A stretch of 64,000 bases of DNA, taken from positions 62,001 through 126,000 of the forward strand of contig JADIIU010000019.1 in the NCBI GenBank assembly GCA_027603945.1, read 5' to 3'. Made by a program: the position numbers and the translations under genes. This DNA is from Terramyces sp. JEL0728. Its lineage: Eukaryota; Chytridiomycota; Chytridiomycetes; Rhizophydiales; Terramycetaceae. This document shows, one piece after another, positions 23,319 through 35,892 of the stretch (the first letter of the stretch is position 1; each line of letters starts with the position of its first letter). The notes beneath the pieces are model-generated. The model was not told the origin of the DNA. It made no database searches and saw only the letters and a list, made by a program, of their open reading frames with translations.

Positions 23319-24495
23319 TTAAATCTCTTTATTGAAAGTCGCAATTTCACTCCAGTCTAGTCCCAAAAGATAGAGGATGTTTAAAAGATTTGGCTGGTTT
23401 AATCTTACTTTTGCTTGCTGTTGCACCTTTGGCTTTGCGTTGAATGCAATCCCAACTCCAGCCTCCGCTAGCATGAGTAAATCATTTGCACCATCTCCGA
23501 CAGCGAATATCTACGTTATTTTACTGTTACTTGTTGCTTGATTATTCCCTCTGCCTGCGCGATAGTAGTCAAAAGATCCGCTTTTCTCTCCCCGTTCACA
23601 ATTTGGCCATATACTCTACCCGTCAAACTGCTTTTATCTGGGGAAAATTCCAAATTGTTTGCAAATGCGTAATCAAGTTTAAGCGTATTTTTAACATGGA
23701 GAGCCAAAGGCATAAACCCACCTACCATTAGAGACATGTACCAGAAAGCACTGCCATTTTATAGCCAAGATGCTTTAAAATTCTGCACAGATCTATCGCC
23801 CCGTCTGTAAACACAATTCTTCCTTTGACAGTTTCGATAATCTGAGTTGGCTGCCCTTTGAGCAATCCCACTCTTTGTCTTAGCGATTCATTGAAATCAA
23901 TTTCGCCTCGCATTGCAGATTCAGTTATAGGAGCAATTTTATCATAAACACCTGCTTCTCTTGCCAATTCGTCAATAACTTCTTGTCTAATCAACGTGGA
24001 ATCCATATCAAATACAACCAATCTTTTCTGCCTTCGATACGGCTCATCCAATTGTAATGCAACGTCAATGAGAGTTTCCTGCCCGAATTCGAATAGTTTT
24101 GGAGCCAACTGCGAGTAATCTGCTTCTGACAGTGCTAGTGAAATTTCTAGAGCAGTGACGGGTTCATCCGGTACAGACAATTGTCTAATCTTGTAAATAT
24201 TTGGCAAAGTTGAAACCAATGCATAGAGATGAATAAATGAAATCCCTCTGGTTGAAATTACAGTTGCAACGAAATTTCGAAGGTTGTTAGTAGCAAAGGA
24301 ATTCTTTGAAATTGGAGGAAATTGGTATTCAAACAGAGTCAACACTTTGGCCTTGGCATAGAACGAATGTTGCTGTGTCTTTTCGCAATATCCATATTCT
24401 AAATTCGTGAGGTATTGAATTTGCGCTGAATACAGTGAAATTTGATCGAATGTCTCTACAACAGATAAATTTGAAACTAGCGGTTGGAATTGCAT
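23319..24495 (-). CDS. SER2: Phosphoserine phosphatase (unit 2)
   Basis: Second copy, 378 residues in three exons, catalytic DMDST, SGGF and GDGANDLLML motifs kept. Differences from unit 1 are in the N-terminal ACT-like half (for example KVLTLFEYQ against KVLNLFEYQ and ATNNLRN against ATKNLRN), while the phosphatase domain is unchanged. This pattern suits relaxed constraint outside the active site. Confidence 0.92.
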
Positions 24496-24630
24496 GTTAA
24501 TTTCCAACTTTTTTTCATGGTGATTTGACTGATCCCATGTGAAATGAATGGGCTTTCTTTGGCTATAAAGGGCAAATGTTATCGGTGCGCAATTGCAGCA
24601 ACATGCTCAAGATAAATACAAGAAATTGGT

Positions 24631-25420
24631 TTATTGCAGATTCAGCATTTTCCTCTTTTCAGCCTCCTTTGCCAATCGCTTTAGTTTAAAGTAATCCTTA
24701 TGCAGACCGCATTCAGACTTTTCTTGGCCCCTCCATCTTCCTTCACGCTCGCTTTCGCCTTCAGCAGTCGGTGTTGTGGAATGCGAGTCGCCAATTGACT
24801 TGTAGCCCTGATCATGCAGTGCGTTATATGGTACATTGTTTCCTTTGACATAGGCCCATACTTGATTATAATCCCAGGCGGCTAACGGGTTGATTTTAAT
24901 CAATGGAGGAGAATAAGAGTGGTCCAATTCAATGATTGGCAATGCACTCCTTTCGGCGCCTTGCGATCTTCGTCTTCCGGTTAAAACAATCTTTGCCCCA
25001 AGTTCAAGGTTAGCTCTTCGTCCTGGTTCCGCCTTCACCAAGTAATCGTATTTGGCAGAATCTGTGGTCCACAGGGATTCACCGTACTTTTCTGCAAACT
25101 CCTGAGCGGTATCTGCCCCTGCTGGCTTATAAATGTGCAATTTGGGGGAATACCTTTGCTTGGTATTTCCAATCAAATCGTAAGTTTCACTAAAATCTAG
25201 AATTAGACCAGAAATTACTGTGAAGAGTATCAATAAATATTACTGGTAATAGAGACTCGGCCTTTGCGAGCATATCCATGATAACCAAGCCAGTTAATCC
25301 AAAGGAAGTGGTTTGGTACACTCCGTCGTAGCTCGTTACCCAGCGAAGGATTTCTTCTGGAGTCTTCTCTCGCAGAGTCAAGTTTAATCCATCAATTTCC
25401 GAAACTTCAATCTTGGTCAT
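24631..25420 (-). CDS. MET16: PAPS reductase (unit 2)
   Basis: Second copy, 255 residues, one 22-nt intron. Changes against unit 1 include Glu to Gly near the N-terminus (SEIDGLNL), Glu to Gly in YDLIGNTKQ, Thr to Ala in QVWAYVKGN and Thr to Ser before the catalytic ECGLH. The catalytic cysteine and the TGRRRSQG motif are intact. It keeps its own divergent promoter with MET5. Confidence 0.93.
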
Positions 25421-25660
25421 TGCCGAGTGATATATTTTTTTCGTTTAAATATTTCCAATCAATCTCCAAATAGCACAATTATTGCGTGCTCTTGAGACAA
25501 ACATAAGAAAAAAAGAAGAGAATAGAAACTTGCTCGAATGATAGCCATTTACTACCACTGGCTACCAGGACAGTGCTTGGAAAAATTATAGGAACAATCC
25601 TGCAATTTCTCCATTTAATTCTACTGCATAAAACAGACAAATGTGGTCTGACAATTTTGG

Positions 25661-25668
25661 TCACGTGA
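25661..25668. promoter_or_regulatory. Cbf1-type E-box TCACGTGA (unit 2)
   Basis: Identical palindrome, same spacing to the MET5 and MET16 starts as in unit 1. The AAATGTGG core and CAGAC...GTCTG inverted repeat upstream are also unchanged, although the surrounding promoter has several substitutions. Confidence 0.65.
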
Positions 25669-25714
25669 ATTCCCAAGACTTATAAGAGATGAACCGATTG
25701 AAAACTTTCAGAAA

Positions 25715-28700
25715 ATGCTCCAGGACAAACATACCTTGTTGAGCTACCTAAGGTAAATATAAATTGATGGCAGCTACGATCTTTCTTCTGCGACCATTGT
25801 GGTTGACCATTCGCTAGACACCAGTTTAATCCATGCGTGGGTTGGACAGAAGCAGAACAATCTTTTTGGAAGCGTTGGCCAACTGCATCAGGGACATTCA
25901 GTCACTTCCAGTTTACTTGCAAACTCTGGTGTGCCAATCACAGTGTTTTCAAGTCAATCTGCTCTTGGAGACATATTAGCAGTTGCAGGAGAAAGAGGGA
26001 TCGTATTCCATGTTCCATTCTCTGGGTCAATTAGCCAAAATGTCGCAATGGCAAAGCTTGGCGGGGCCGTAATATTGATTTCAAACACTCCAGATCAGTT
26101 ATACTCCAATGCGCATCTCGCTTATCTGCTTGCAACAAGAGGAAATGTAGTTCATTACTATCATCTCACTAACGATGAAAAGTCTGAAAATTTCAAAGAT
26201 TTTGACTTGGCTCTGATTGCCAAATATATTAATAGTAAAGACTCTACAAATCCTCAAGTATTCGCAAAACAGCACGGAATTGATGCCAAGAGCTTTGTTT
26301 CCATTGGAGATATAGATGCGTCTTCCGTTATTGTTGGTTTTGGGGGTTGTGATTTAACAGCCGACAAACTTTGTGCCCACAATTCATTATTTGTCCAAAT
26401 TGTTCAGTTAAACCCATTCAACTCCAAGGAGTTCCTTGATTTAGTGCCAAAAAATGCAAAGGAAATCTATTTGGTTGACTCTGTGGAGTTGCTGTATGCT
26501 GACATTGTCCAAACTCTCCAAACCAAGGATTCCTATCAAAATGTAGTTATAGAACAGCTGGATGAAAAATCTCCCTTGCACGCTCATTTTGAATCCAAAA
26601 GCCCTGTCGCTTCTCCCGTTTCCAAAGCAAATTCACACACTGAAATCCTGAATTCAATTTTCAAAGATCAGCTGCAAATATTCAACAGCAAAGGTTCCCC
26701 AGAAGTAGCTTTTGGCTCGTTGATTTCCGATTTACAAAAACTGGAGACTTTTGTACAGTCCGTGTCTGAATTGTCCAATTCAAACATCTCTGGCGAATTA
26801 AAGTCACATCTGGACAAGTGGTTGAAGCTCAACAGCAAAGTCGATGACTCCTTATCAAAGAAATTGATTGAAGAGTCATCAACATTGGGCCAGACAGAAT
26901 ACGTTAGACTCCATCAAGAATATTTTAAAAGAAAATCTCGCTGGATAGTGGATGTGGAAACATTGTTGGATCTCAGTAATACCACTATTCACACTATTTT
27001 GTCATCTGGTGAAAACGTAAACTTGTTGATTGTGGACCACTGTCCTTACGACCCTGAGCTGCCAGTCGCAAAAAATAGGAGAGATGCTGGCTTGTACGCA
27101 TTGAATTACAACAATGCGTACGTCGCTGCAATCTGCCCTCTCTATTCTTACACGCAAGCTGTTCAAGCATTGAAAGAAGCGGACGAATTCACCGGCCCTT
27201 CTGTCATTATCTTGCACGCACCTCAGGCTAGTAGCGGTGGAAAAACTAAAGGCAGCCTGCAATCAATCAAGTTTGCAAAGAAGGCGATTGATAATGGATT
27301 GATTACCCTGTATCGCTGGACGCCAAAAACAGACAACTCCAAAGAAACTTTGGTGGTCGACTCCTCAAAAACTAAAGCAACACTGCAAAAGCATTTGGAC
27401 AAGGGGGCTACTCTTTCATTATTACTGGAAGAAACCAGATTGAATGAAAATTCCGATCTTGGGAACCAGATCGAGTCCAAAGTTCAACAAAAAGTGCTTG
27501 ATAGTTACAAAAAGTTATTTGGTGGAATGAACAAGAAAAAATTGTTAATATTGTTTGGGTCAGATGGTGGTAACGCTGAAAGCTTGGCAAAGCGAATTGG
27601 TATGGAGGCAAAGGAAAAAGGTTTGTTTGTCAAAACCATGCCAATGGATTCATTCGTCACTGAAGATTTAGTCAGTGAAGAAAATGCATTGTTTGTTATT
27701 TCTACTGCAGGGCAAGGGGAATTCCCTGGAAACTCAAGGGAAACTTGGAAATTCTTGGCTGCTAATGAAATTGATCTTTCCAAGACAAACTACTCGGTCT
27801 TTGCTTTGGGCGATAGACAATATTGGCCAAGACCGGAAGACGCTCACTACTTTGCTAAAGCTGGTAAAGATTTGGATATTAGGCTGGCCAAACTGAATGG
27901 TGTTCGTTTGACTCCAATTGGGGTTGGTGATGACCGAGACCCAGATGGATACTTTACTGGATTCAATCTTTGGGCTCCAGAGTTTTGGACTTCTTTAGGA
28001 GTGGAAGCTGAATCTCTTGGTAATCAAGCAGCTGTGCCAAGTGATGATGCGATTAAAGCAGCAAGTAATTATTTGAGAGGTACCATTGCTGAAGGGTTAT
28101 TGGACACTTCTACCGGAGCATTGGCTGAATATGACACCAAGGTATTTGTTCTTAATTGTAGCTCACCAAGTTCCACGGGATTTATCAGCAGGACGACAGA
28201 GATATCAGAGAATTAAGAGCAAGAAAGGGTCTCGAAAAGGCTTACTCGTTTATGATCCGTGTCAGGGTTCCTGGTGGTATTGCTACGCCTGCCCAGTATA
28301 TTGCGATGGATGATATTAGTGACAAATGGGCAAACGGAACTATCAAGCTGACCACACGCCAAGCTTTCCAGTTCCATGGTATCGTAAAGAGCGTTTTAAA
28401 AAGATCAATGCAAGACATTAACAAGTCCCTGTTAGGTACTTGATCCCTAATTTAGATTCCATTGCAGCCTGTGGTGATGTTAATCGTAATGTAATGTGTA
28501 ATCCTGATATTGAAAACACTGACATTCACAAGATTGTCTTTGACTTTGCCAAAAGATTTAGCAACCATCTCTTACCAGCTACGGCAGCTTACCACGAGAT
28601 TTGGTTGGACAAGAAATTGGTAGCGGGAGGCGAAGTTGAACCACTCTATGGGAAAACCTATCTTCCTAGAAAGTTCAAGACTGCTATCGCTGTCCCTCCT

Positions 28701-29714
28701 TCCAATGACGTTGATGTTCTTGCTCACGATTTGGGATACATTGCTATTATCGAAGATGGCAAGTTTGTCGGCTTTAATGTAACTGTCGGAGGAGGTATGG
28801 GTACCACTCACGGAAACAAAAAGACTTATCCACTTTTGGCGCAACCTCTTGGCTTTTGTACCCTGGAGCAAGCTGTAGCTGTTGGCGAAAAAGTGATGCT
28901 TGTACAGAGAGATCACGGCGACCGCGCCAACAGGAAGCACGCTAGATTAAAGTACACCATTGAAGACAGAGGCATCGAATGGTTCAGAAATGAAGTTGAA
29001 AACAGACTTGGGTACAAGTTGGAAAAATCAAAGCCGTACAAATTTACTTCAAATGGAGATCGCTACGGCTGGAAGAAAAATAGTGATGGGACATGGTCGT
29101 ACACTCTCTTTATTCAAAATGGCCGTGTCAAAGATACTCCTGAATACAAACTGAAGAGTGGGCTGCGCGAAATTGCCACAATCCATAAAGGTGTATTCGC
29201 ATTGTCGCCAAACCAACATTTGGTCATTGCCAAAATCCCAGAAAACGAAAAGGCTAATGTTTCAAACTTGCTTGCTAAATACGGAATTGATAACAATGGT
29301 TTATCCGGTTTGCGATTGAATTCCATGGCCTGTGTTGCGCTTCCAACATGTGCATTGGCTATGGCTGAAAGCGAACGTTATCTCCCATCTTTAGTTTGTA
29401 AAATTGAAAATATTTTGGAAGAAAACGGCTTAAGAGAAGAAGAAATCACTATCAGGATGACGGGCTGTCCTAACGGTTGCGCCAGACCTTCAATTGCGGA
29501 AATTGCGTTCGTTGGTAAAGCACCGGGCATGTATAACATGTACTTGGGAGGAGGATTCGCTGGGGAACGTCTCAATAAAATATACAAGGAATCTGTCGGG
29601 GAAGAAGACATTTTGGCAGCACTAGCCCCAATGATTAAAGATTACGCACGATTGAAAAAAGAAGGAGAACACTTTGGCGACTTTGTGATTCGCCATGGCA
29701 TTATAGCGGCTTGA
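25715..29714 (+). CDS. MET5: Sulfite reductase beta subunit, siroheme hemoprotein (unit 2)
   Basis: Second intact copy with four exons and 1312 residues. Changes seen against unit 1 are few and conservative (for example Thr to Ala, Ser to Ala, Ala to Val, Asn to Ser, Lys to Arg, Val to Ala) and all lie in the N-terminal PFOR-like and flavodoxin parts. The hemoprotein half, from the last intron on, is identical. All cofactor-binding residues are present in both copies, so MET5 dose is probably doubled. Confidence 0.95.
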
Positions 29715-29767
29715 AATATTTCATCATGATATTTAAATAAACACAATTACAGGAATTTTATATTGGA

Positions 29768-31075
29768 CTAGTAGGGGGGCTGTTGCGGAATATAGGATGG
29801 ATATTGTTGTGGTGGATTGGGATTTGCTGGTTGTTGATACTCTTGCGGATATCCTAAACCTCTTGGAGCCATTTGAGGCTGATATTGAGCATCCATTCCA
29901 GGTTGTGTTTGATATGGGGTAAAATAGGCTGGTTCTGAATTAATATCAACTTACGCATCTGCCTTTGGAAATTGCTGTGAGAATTCACCAGATTTTGGTA
30001 GGTGCTACAGGCTGCAGTGAATCTTTCATGCAGAGCTGCCAATTCATCTCGGGTTAATAGCAATTTACCCTGTTTTTTCCTTTGGTTTCCTGCACTTTTG
30101 ATTACTTCAGGCACTAATTCCAATACTGCCTGGTATTCCTCCTAGAATTAACGCTGATTACTTGCAAACGTTGATTTTCAGAGAAATTATGGCCCAGCGG
30201 ATCTGCTTTTGCTATATTTTGCTTCAAATTTTGAATGGCTCCAAGTTTCCCCAAAAGCATATCTTCTTGGCCCATTGAAGCCGATGTTGAACTGATCTTT
30301 TCCACATAATTCGCTGGAAATATCCCAACATTCCCCTTGAAAGTTCCTTTCCACCAATCGTTAAATGTTGAGTTGTCAAATACTTCTACAATACTTCCTT
30401 TTACAAGCTGCAGTTCTCCATCTTCCGTTGGGTGGTAATCATACAATACTTTAACACTAAATAATGCTTTCGGGGTTGGAGCTGCTGCTTGCTTTGCAGG
30501 CTGCTGTTGTGAAAGAGAGAGGGCCAAAGCCAGCTGTAAATCATCCTCTTCCTTTTGCTTATCGACATACGACTTTTTTTTAGGAGACGGCGGTTGATCA
30601 GAAGGAAATGAAAATCCTTCATTTCTGAGCTGGTTGTATATATCCTGCATATAATCCAACGATGGGTTTCCTTTAAAATCCTTTGCCCAGGTTTGAATAA
30701 AATCCAATATTCTGTTTCTCACCGTAATGTGAGTAGAATTGTTGTTCAATAGCTTTAATAGCGCCTGTAAAAATGGACGAGAGGAGATTTCCTGCTTCAG
30801 TTGCATGCCGCAATTTTGGACCAGAGCATTTGACAGTGTCAATGAAAATAGGATAACCTAAATAAAAGCAGAGTTTACGTTGACATTCTTGTGGTTTAAT
30901 TTTCGGATGATTATATTTACAGCGTCTCGAGCTTTTGAAGGATTGCTAAATTAACTAAACCAAACCTTTCGACAATTTCACAGATTTTGATGATCACTCC
31001 CCAGTCTTCTCCGGTGTTGGTTTCACTAGTGGCTGCATCTACAATCAAATCGTAGTTACCAATAAGAGATTCCAT
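29768..31075 (-). CDS. HSE1: Hse1/STAM, ESCRT-0 subunit (unit 2)
   Basis: Second copy; I saw no difference from the unit 1 gene in any of the six exons or five introns. It encodes the same 401-residue VHS-UIM-SH3-GAT protein with Gln/Pro-rich tail and again starts 15 bp from the SWEET start codon. Confidence 0.92.
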
Positions 31076-31090
31076 TTCTTTCAGATCTGA

Positions 31091-31790
31091 ATGGCAACAA
31101 ATTTAGAAGTGGTTGCCACCATATGCACAATGGGGCTATTCCTCACAAACGCCTACGACGTGTATCAATTTTACAAATTGCAATCTACAGGTAATTCTAG
31201 CGCACTCCCTCTTATATCTACGCTGGTAAATTGCGCTTTGTGGTACAAATATGGTAATTAGATCTTGATAGAGGTTCCCTACTGGATCAGCCGACAATGA
31301 CAACTGTGAACGGAATAGGGTTATTAGTTACATTGGTTTGCATTTATTCGTTTTTCATTTACTCACCAAACCAAGTAATTTCATTTTAAGCAAGCATTTA
31401 ATTGAAAGGCAGATTACATTCACTCTGCTGTTTCTAATTGCCGTACTGGCCTATGTCCAACTGAATCCGCCAACAATAATCGTCCAATTGGGATGTCTGG
31501 TTTCAATTGTCAATATTTTGATGTACGCTGCACCTGCAATCAACCTCTATCAAGTTTACAGATTCCAAACCACCCATGGGCTAATTTCACTCCCTATGAC
31601 TTCAATGACAATTCTAGTTTGCTTGCTGTGGACTTTGTTTGGATATCAATTGGGAGACAACTTTGTTATTCTTCCAAATTTCATTGGGTTGATCCTTGCT
31701 GCCGTCCAGCTTGGGTTTTACTTTTATTACTCAAATTCAGAGAATTTACCAACAAGCAGAGCCAGAAGGAATTCAAGAAAAACTTATTAA
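31091..31790 (+). CDS. SWEET sugar transporter (unit 2, native C-terminus)
   Basis: Three exons, 219 residues. It is identical to the unit 1 gene up to the duplication edge at 31765, then continues as RNSRKTY and stops, which I take as the original tail because the flanking DNA is unique here. Membrane topology is seven helices in a 3+1+3 plan. The next gene, the MET8-MET10 fusion, starts 128 bp downstream on the same strand. Confidence 0.9.
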
Positions 31791-31918
31791 TGTCAATTAA
31801 TAAACTCTATGCGGAAAAACGGTTTTTCCACACGCAAAATCACGCAATTGAGAAAAATTGAGAGATGTAATGGTGTGATGGAGATGATATAAAAATCTTG
31901 GTTGGTTCTTCCCTGCAA

Positions 31919-34900
31919 ATGTTTCTTCAGCTGGATACTTTTGAAAAGTAGGATCTCGCTAACCTAGAAATGTCCTCGTTTTAGGAGGATCTATGCAAGC
32001 CTATAATGCTGTCATGTCACTGAAGGAAAATTCTGATATTACTTTGGTAGCTCACAAAACTGATTTGTGCGCTCAATTATATTCACAAGTTGGATTAGGA
32101 GAATTTGGCTGGTACAACAGAGTGTTTAGAAATTTGGATTTAAAAGGAAAGGACATTGTCATCAATTTCGATCCCACCATAAAAGGACTATCCAAGGAAT
32201 GCAAGGAAAAGGGAATTATTTACCAGAACTTGAGCAAGAATTCTTCTCTTGACTTTACCAAAACGTATTTTAATTTCTAATCATAGTTTCAAGTTTGGAA
32301 AAATAGAAATCGGTACAAGTACTCTAGGAGCCGCTCCGTTACTCGAACAATCCATCAATGATTACATCTCGTCAATCATTCCTAGCTTCTTGCCGGTAGC
32401 TGTGGAAAAGATGGAAAAGTTGACAGCCAGGTTGCATGCCGAAACTACTGAATCGCCAACTCAACATGACTTTTTAAGTTATATTGCTCAACATTGGTAT
32501 CTCAACGCAATTGCCAGATTAACGGATTCAAGCATTTCAAAGTTGATTGAATTGTACAACCACGGAAATTTGTCTCCTTCTTCTGATAATGTAGGGCTGA
32601 TTTGGGAAAAGGAAGATGAAAAACCAGCTGTTGTATCCAAGCCAGTTTCGGAAACTTCATCGCAATCTACTGCAGCAGACTCTTTCGAAAAAGAGCAATT
32701 ATTGCGTTCAGAATCCTTCTCCAGCAGAGCAGCCCCAAAGGCAATAGTGAAGGAAGTTCGCGCTGAGCCAAAGGTCGAACCGTTGGTCAAGAAGAATGTT
32801 GAATTTATTGACGGTGCTAATGCTGTTTCTTTGGTAGCTTACAATTTGTCTGAAGTATCTTACATTTATCCAATTTACACTGAAAACTACCTTGGGGAAA
32901 GCATGCTTGAATGGTCAAAGAACAAGGTTGAAAATGCTTTCAACACCACCACCAAAGTTATCAACACAACGGCTCAAGTTGGTGCCGGGCAAAGCATTGT
33001 TGGATCACTGGCTGCTGGTTCTAAAACCAGTGCTGTGTTCTCTTCTGCTGCGTTGGGATACTTGCTTCCATCAATGTACAGTATTGTGCGTGATAAGCAT
33101 TTTCCCGTATTCCATGTGGCATCTCACTTGATTAACGACGATCTTGTACTTGAACAAAGCAATGCAGATATTTACAAAGCAATCCACACTGGGTTCTCTA
33201 TTGTGTCTTCATCCAACACTCAGGAAGCTTACGACATGGCATTGGTAGCTCATTTAGCCGCAGAAATTTCCCAGAAACCGGTTTTACATTTCTTTGATGG
33301 CGTCAGAACTGCCAACCAAGCGCTCTCCACTTCAGTTGCCGATATTAAAGATGTCAAGAAGTCTGCCAAAATCAATGCGCACGGCACTACTTTTGAAATC
33401 ATTTCCCATATCTTGTACAGCGTATCAAAGCTGTTGGACAAATCTTACAAGCCTTTTGAATACTACGGTGCTTCCAGTGCCAAAGTGGTTTTGGTGGCTA
33501 TGGGCTCGAACAAGGACACAATTAAACCAGCTGTTGAACGATTAGCCTTATCTGGCCACCAAGTAGGGTTTGTCAGCATTCGAGTATTCAGACCATGGTC
33601 TCCTGACGCTTTACTTGCAGCTCTTCCAGAGACAGTAGAAAATGTGATTGTCATTGATCAAGCAAATACTTCTCCTATTGCAATTGATGTCGAAACTGCA
33701 TTCTATGGAAAGAACAGATTAACCCCATCAGTTATCACTGCGTCTTTCAAAAATGGGCTTGAAAACATCCACTCTCTATTTGTTGAACAGTTCTTGAAAA
33801 ATTATTTGGATGGATCAAATTCAAGAGAAATAATTAATGATAAAACTGCCATTACCACCGACGTATTCTACAAACACAGCACCTCTGGATTGTTTTGGGA
33901 CAAAAAAGCTTCTAAAACGAGCAAGGCGGTCTCAATTATTGCTGGTGATATTGATCAAAAATATGTTCAAAAGTATGCACAGCAACTGGCAACTTCTGTA
34001 GTTCCGGTGGAGCTTGGCCATTTGCAGTTTGACCATGCAGCTTTTGAAGAAAGCCATATCGTTTTGCAAGCCGATATTGTAATGGTCAACGACTTGTCGG
34101 TTGCAACTGGCTACAACTTTGCTTCTGCATTGCTTCCAAATGCCAAGATCTTCTTTAACACCAATTTGGCAAAGGAGGAATTGTTGTCGTCCATTCCAAC
34201 TGATGTCCTGTATGAATTAGCAAAGAAATCCATCAGACTTTACTCTTTGGATGCCAGCTTAGTGTCGACCAACTACACAATCTTCTATGGCTGTGCAACC
34301 CACTACTTGCAAGAAATTTTGGCAGCTGTGTTCTACAAACTTGTTTTGCCAGAAACTGAATCAAAAGTTATTCTTGCTAAGCAAATCGCCAGAATTAACA
34401 ATTCAGTGGGCAAAATTAATGTGCGCGAATCTCTGAAGGAAGCGATCCATTATGCATTGCAGCATATTGAAAATATTGGCATCTTGCCTGTTACTGTCGA
34501 CAGTGTGGAACCAATTACCCCAAGATATGTTCAAGGCACAGTCCCATCAAAAAATATTTTCAACGAAGAGGAGCTTGAACACTCTACTGAAGTATCATCA
34601 AGAATTGTTCCAAACCACAGGGCATTGCTGCCGGTTATTTTCCCAACTGCGTTCAAAACTACTCAGAAACTCCGTCCTGACATTGAAGGTGCCTACACTG
34701 TTACTGTTACTGAAAACTACCGCCTAACCCCAGATTCATATGATAGAAACGTTTTCCATATGGAGTTGGATATTACAGGCACTGGGTTGAAGTATGATAT
34801 TGGGGATGCCCTCGGTGTGTTTGCTCAAAACGATGGAGAAAAAGTCCACGAATTCTTGAAAGAATACGGACTGAACCCACATCAAGTGGTCTACATTGAT

Positions 34901-35839
34901 CGTCCAGATGGTGAAGGCAAAGTTGTTAGTGAATTGAGATCAATTGAACAGATCTTTATTCATACATTGGACATCTTTGGTAAACCTGGAAAGAAATTCT
35001 ACCAATACTTGGCGGCCAAAGCTACCGACGACTCTGAAAAAAATGTTATTGCTGAAGTTTTGGAAACAGCGGAAGGATTTGAAAAGTACGTTGAAGAGTA
35101 CACGCCTACCTTTGCTGATCTTTTAGCCAAGTTCCCATCTGCCAAGCTTTCTATTGAAGAATTGCTAGCTCAAATCCCCCAAATGAAACCAAGACACTAC
35201 TCTATTGCTTCCTCTCAAAAGAAGCACCCTAACAGTGTTCATTTGCTTATTGTCGTCGTAGATTGGGAGTCAAAAGATGGCGTAAAGAGACTTGGCCAAG
35301 CGACCAGGTTCCTTGTGAACGCTGCCATTGGAAGTACCATCTCTGTTTCGGTCAAGCCATCCGTGATGAAGTTGCCATCATCTCTTGAAGCTCCTGTAGT
35401 TATGTCCGGTCTTGGTACTGGTATGGCTCCATTTAGAGCTTTCATCGAGGAAAGGATGTACTGGAAAGAAAAGGGCAAGAAAGTTGGCCCAATGGTGCTT
35501 TACTTTGGCTCCAGAAACCGTGCGAATGAATACTTGTATGGAGAAGAATTGGAGGCATATCAAGATGATGGTATTCTGACTCACCTCAGATTGGCGTTCT
35601 CAAGAGATCAAAAACAAAAAGTTTACATCCAGCACAAGATTCAAGAAGACAAGGATTTGTTGCACGATTTGATCATCAAGCAAAATGGCTCATTCTATCT
35701 CTGCGGCCCTACTTGGCCGGTTCCCGATGTGACTGATGCATTGCTCCAATCATTTACTACTTCAATGTCCAAGGAAGACGCAGAAAACATGCTTGAAGAT
35801 TTGAAGCACCTTGAAAGATTTGTCTTGGAAGTTTATTAG
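31919..35839 (+). CDS. MET10: Siroheme synthase (Met8)-sulfite reductase alpha subunit (Met10) fusion
   Basis: Three exons (31919-31947, 31968-32264, 32287-35839; introns 20 and 22 nt) form one frame of 1292 residues. Residues 1-~200 resemble Met8/CysG precorrin-2 dehydrogenase-sirohydrochlorin ferrochelatase: a degenerate nucleotide-binding loop (NVLVLGGSMQAY), Asp78 in VINFDPT at the place of the catalytic Asp of Met8, and LDFTKTFKFGKIEIGTSTLG matching the DF...STGG region. A Ser/Glu/Lys-rich linker (~202-280) follows. Residues ~281-1292 are Met10: PFOR-like domain (DGANAVSLVAYNLSEV..IYPI), FAD-binding region with RHYSIAS, NADPH-binding end with CGPTWPVPD and the family terminus FVLEVY. No in-frame ATG lies at the start of the Met10 part, so a separate MET10 protein is unlikely. 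The fusion would couple siroheme making with sulfite reduction. Confidence 0.85.
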
Positions 35840-35892
35840 TTTCACAATACAAGCTTTGTTTTTTCACTTTTTTCGTGTTAAATTCAGTGCCA

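Larger units (their letters stand above)
17209..31765. repeat. Tandem duplication, unit 2 (~14.56 kb)
   Basis: Second direct copy of 2655-17208. It starts in the middle of INTS7 exon 1, fused directly to the 3' end of the unit 1 SWEET gene, and ends inside SWEET, which here continues into its own C-terminus. Base changes relative to unit 1 fall mostly at third codon positions, and all whole genes except INTS7 stay open. A short shared GGATATT/CCAG context at the junction fits end joining with little or no homology. I infer a real genomic duplication, though mis-assembly of two haplotypes cannot be excluded from sequence alone. Confidence 0.95.

Noticed and set aside
2655..31765. Transposon-driven duplication
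   Set aside because: I found no terminal repeats, target-site duplication or transposase at the three edges.
31993..32280. A separate 95-aa gene before MET10
   Set aside because: It lacks a proper start and ends in an intron; splicing puts it in frame with both a 5' exon and the following long frame as a siroheme synthase domain.
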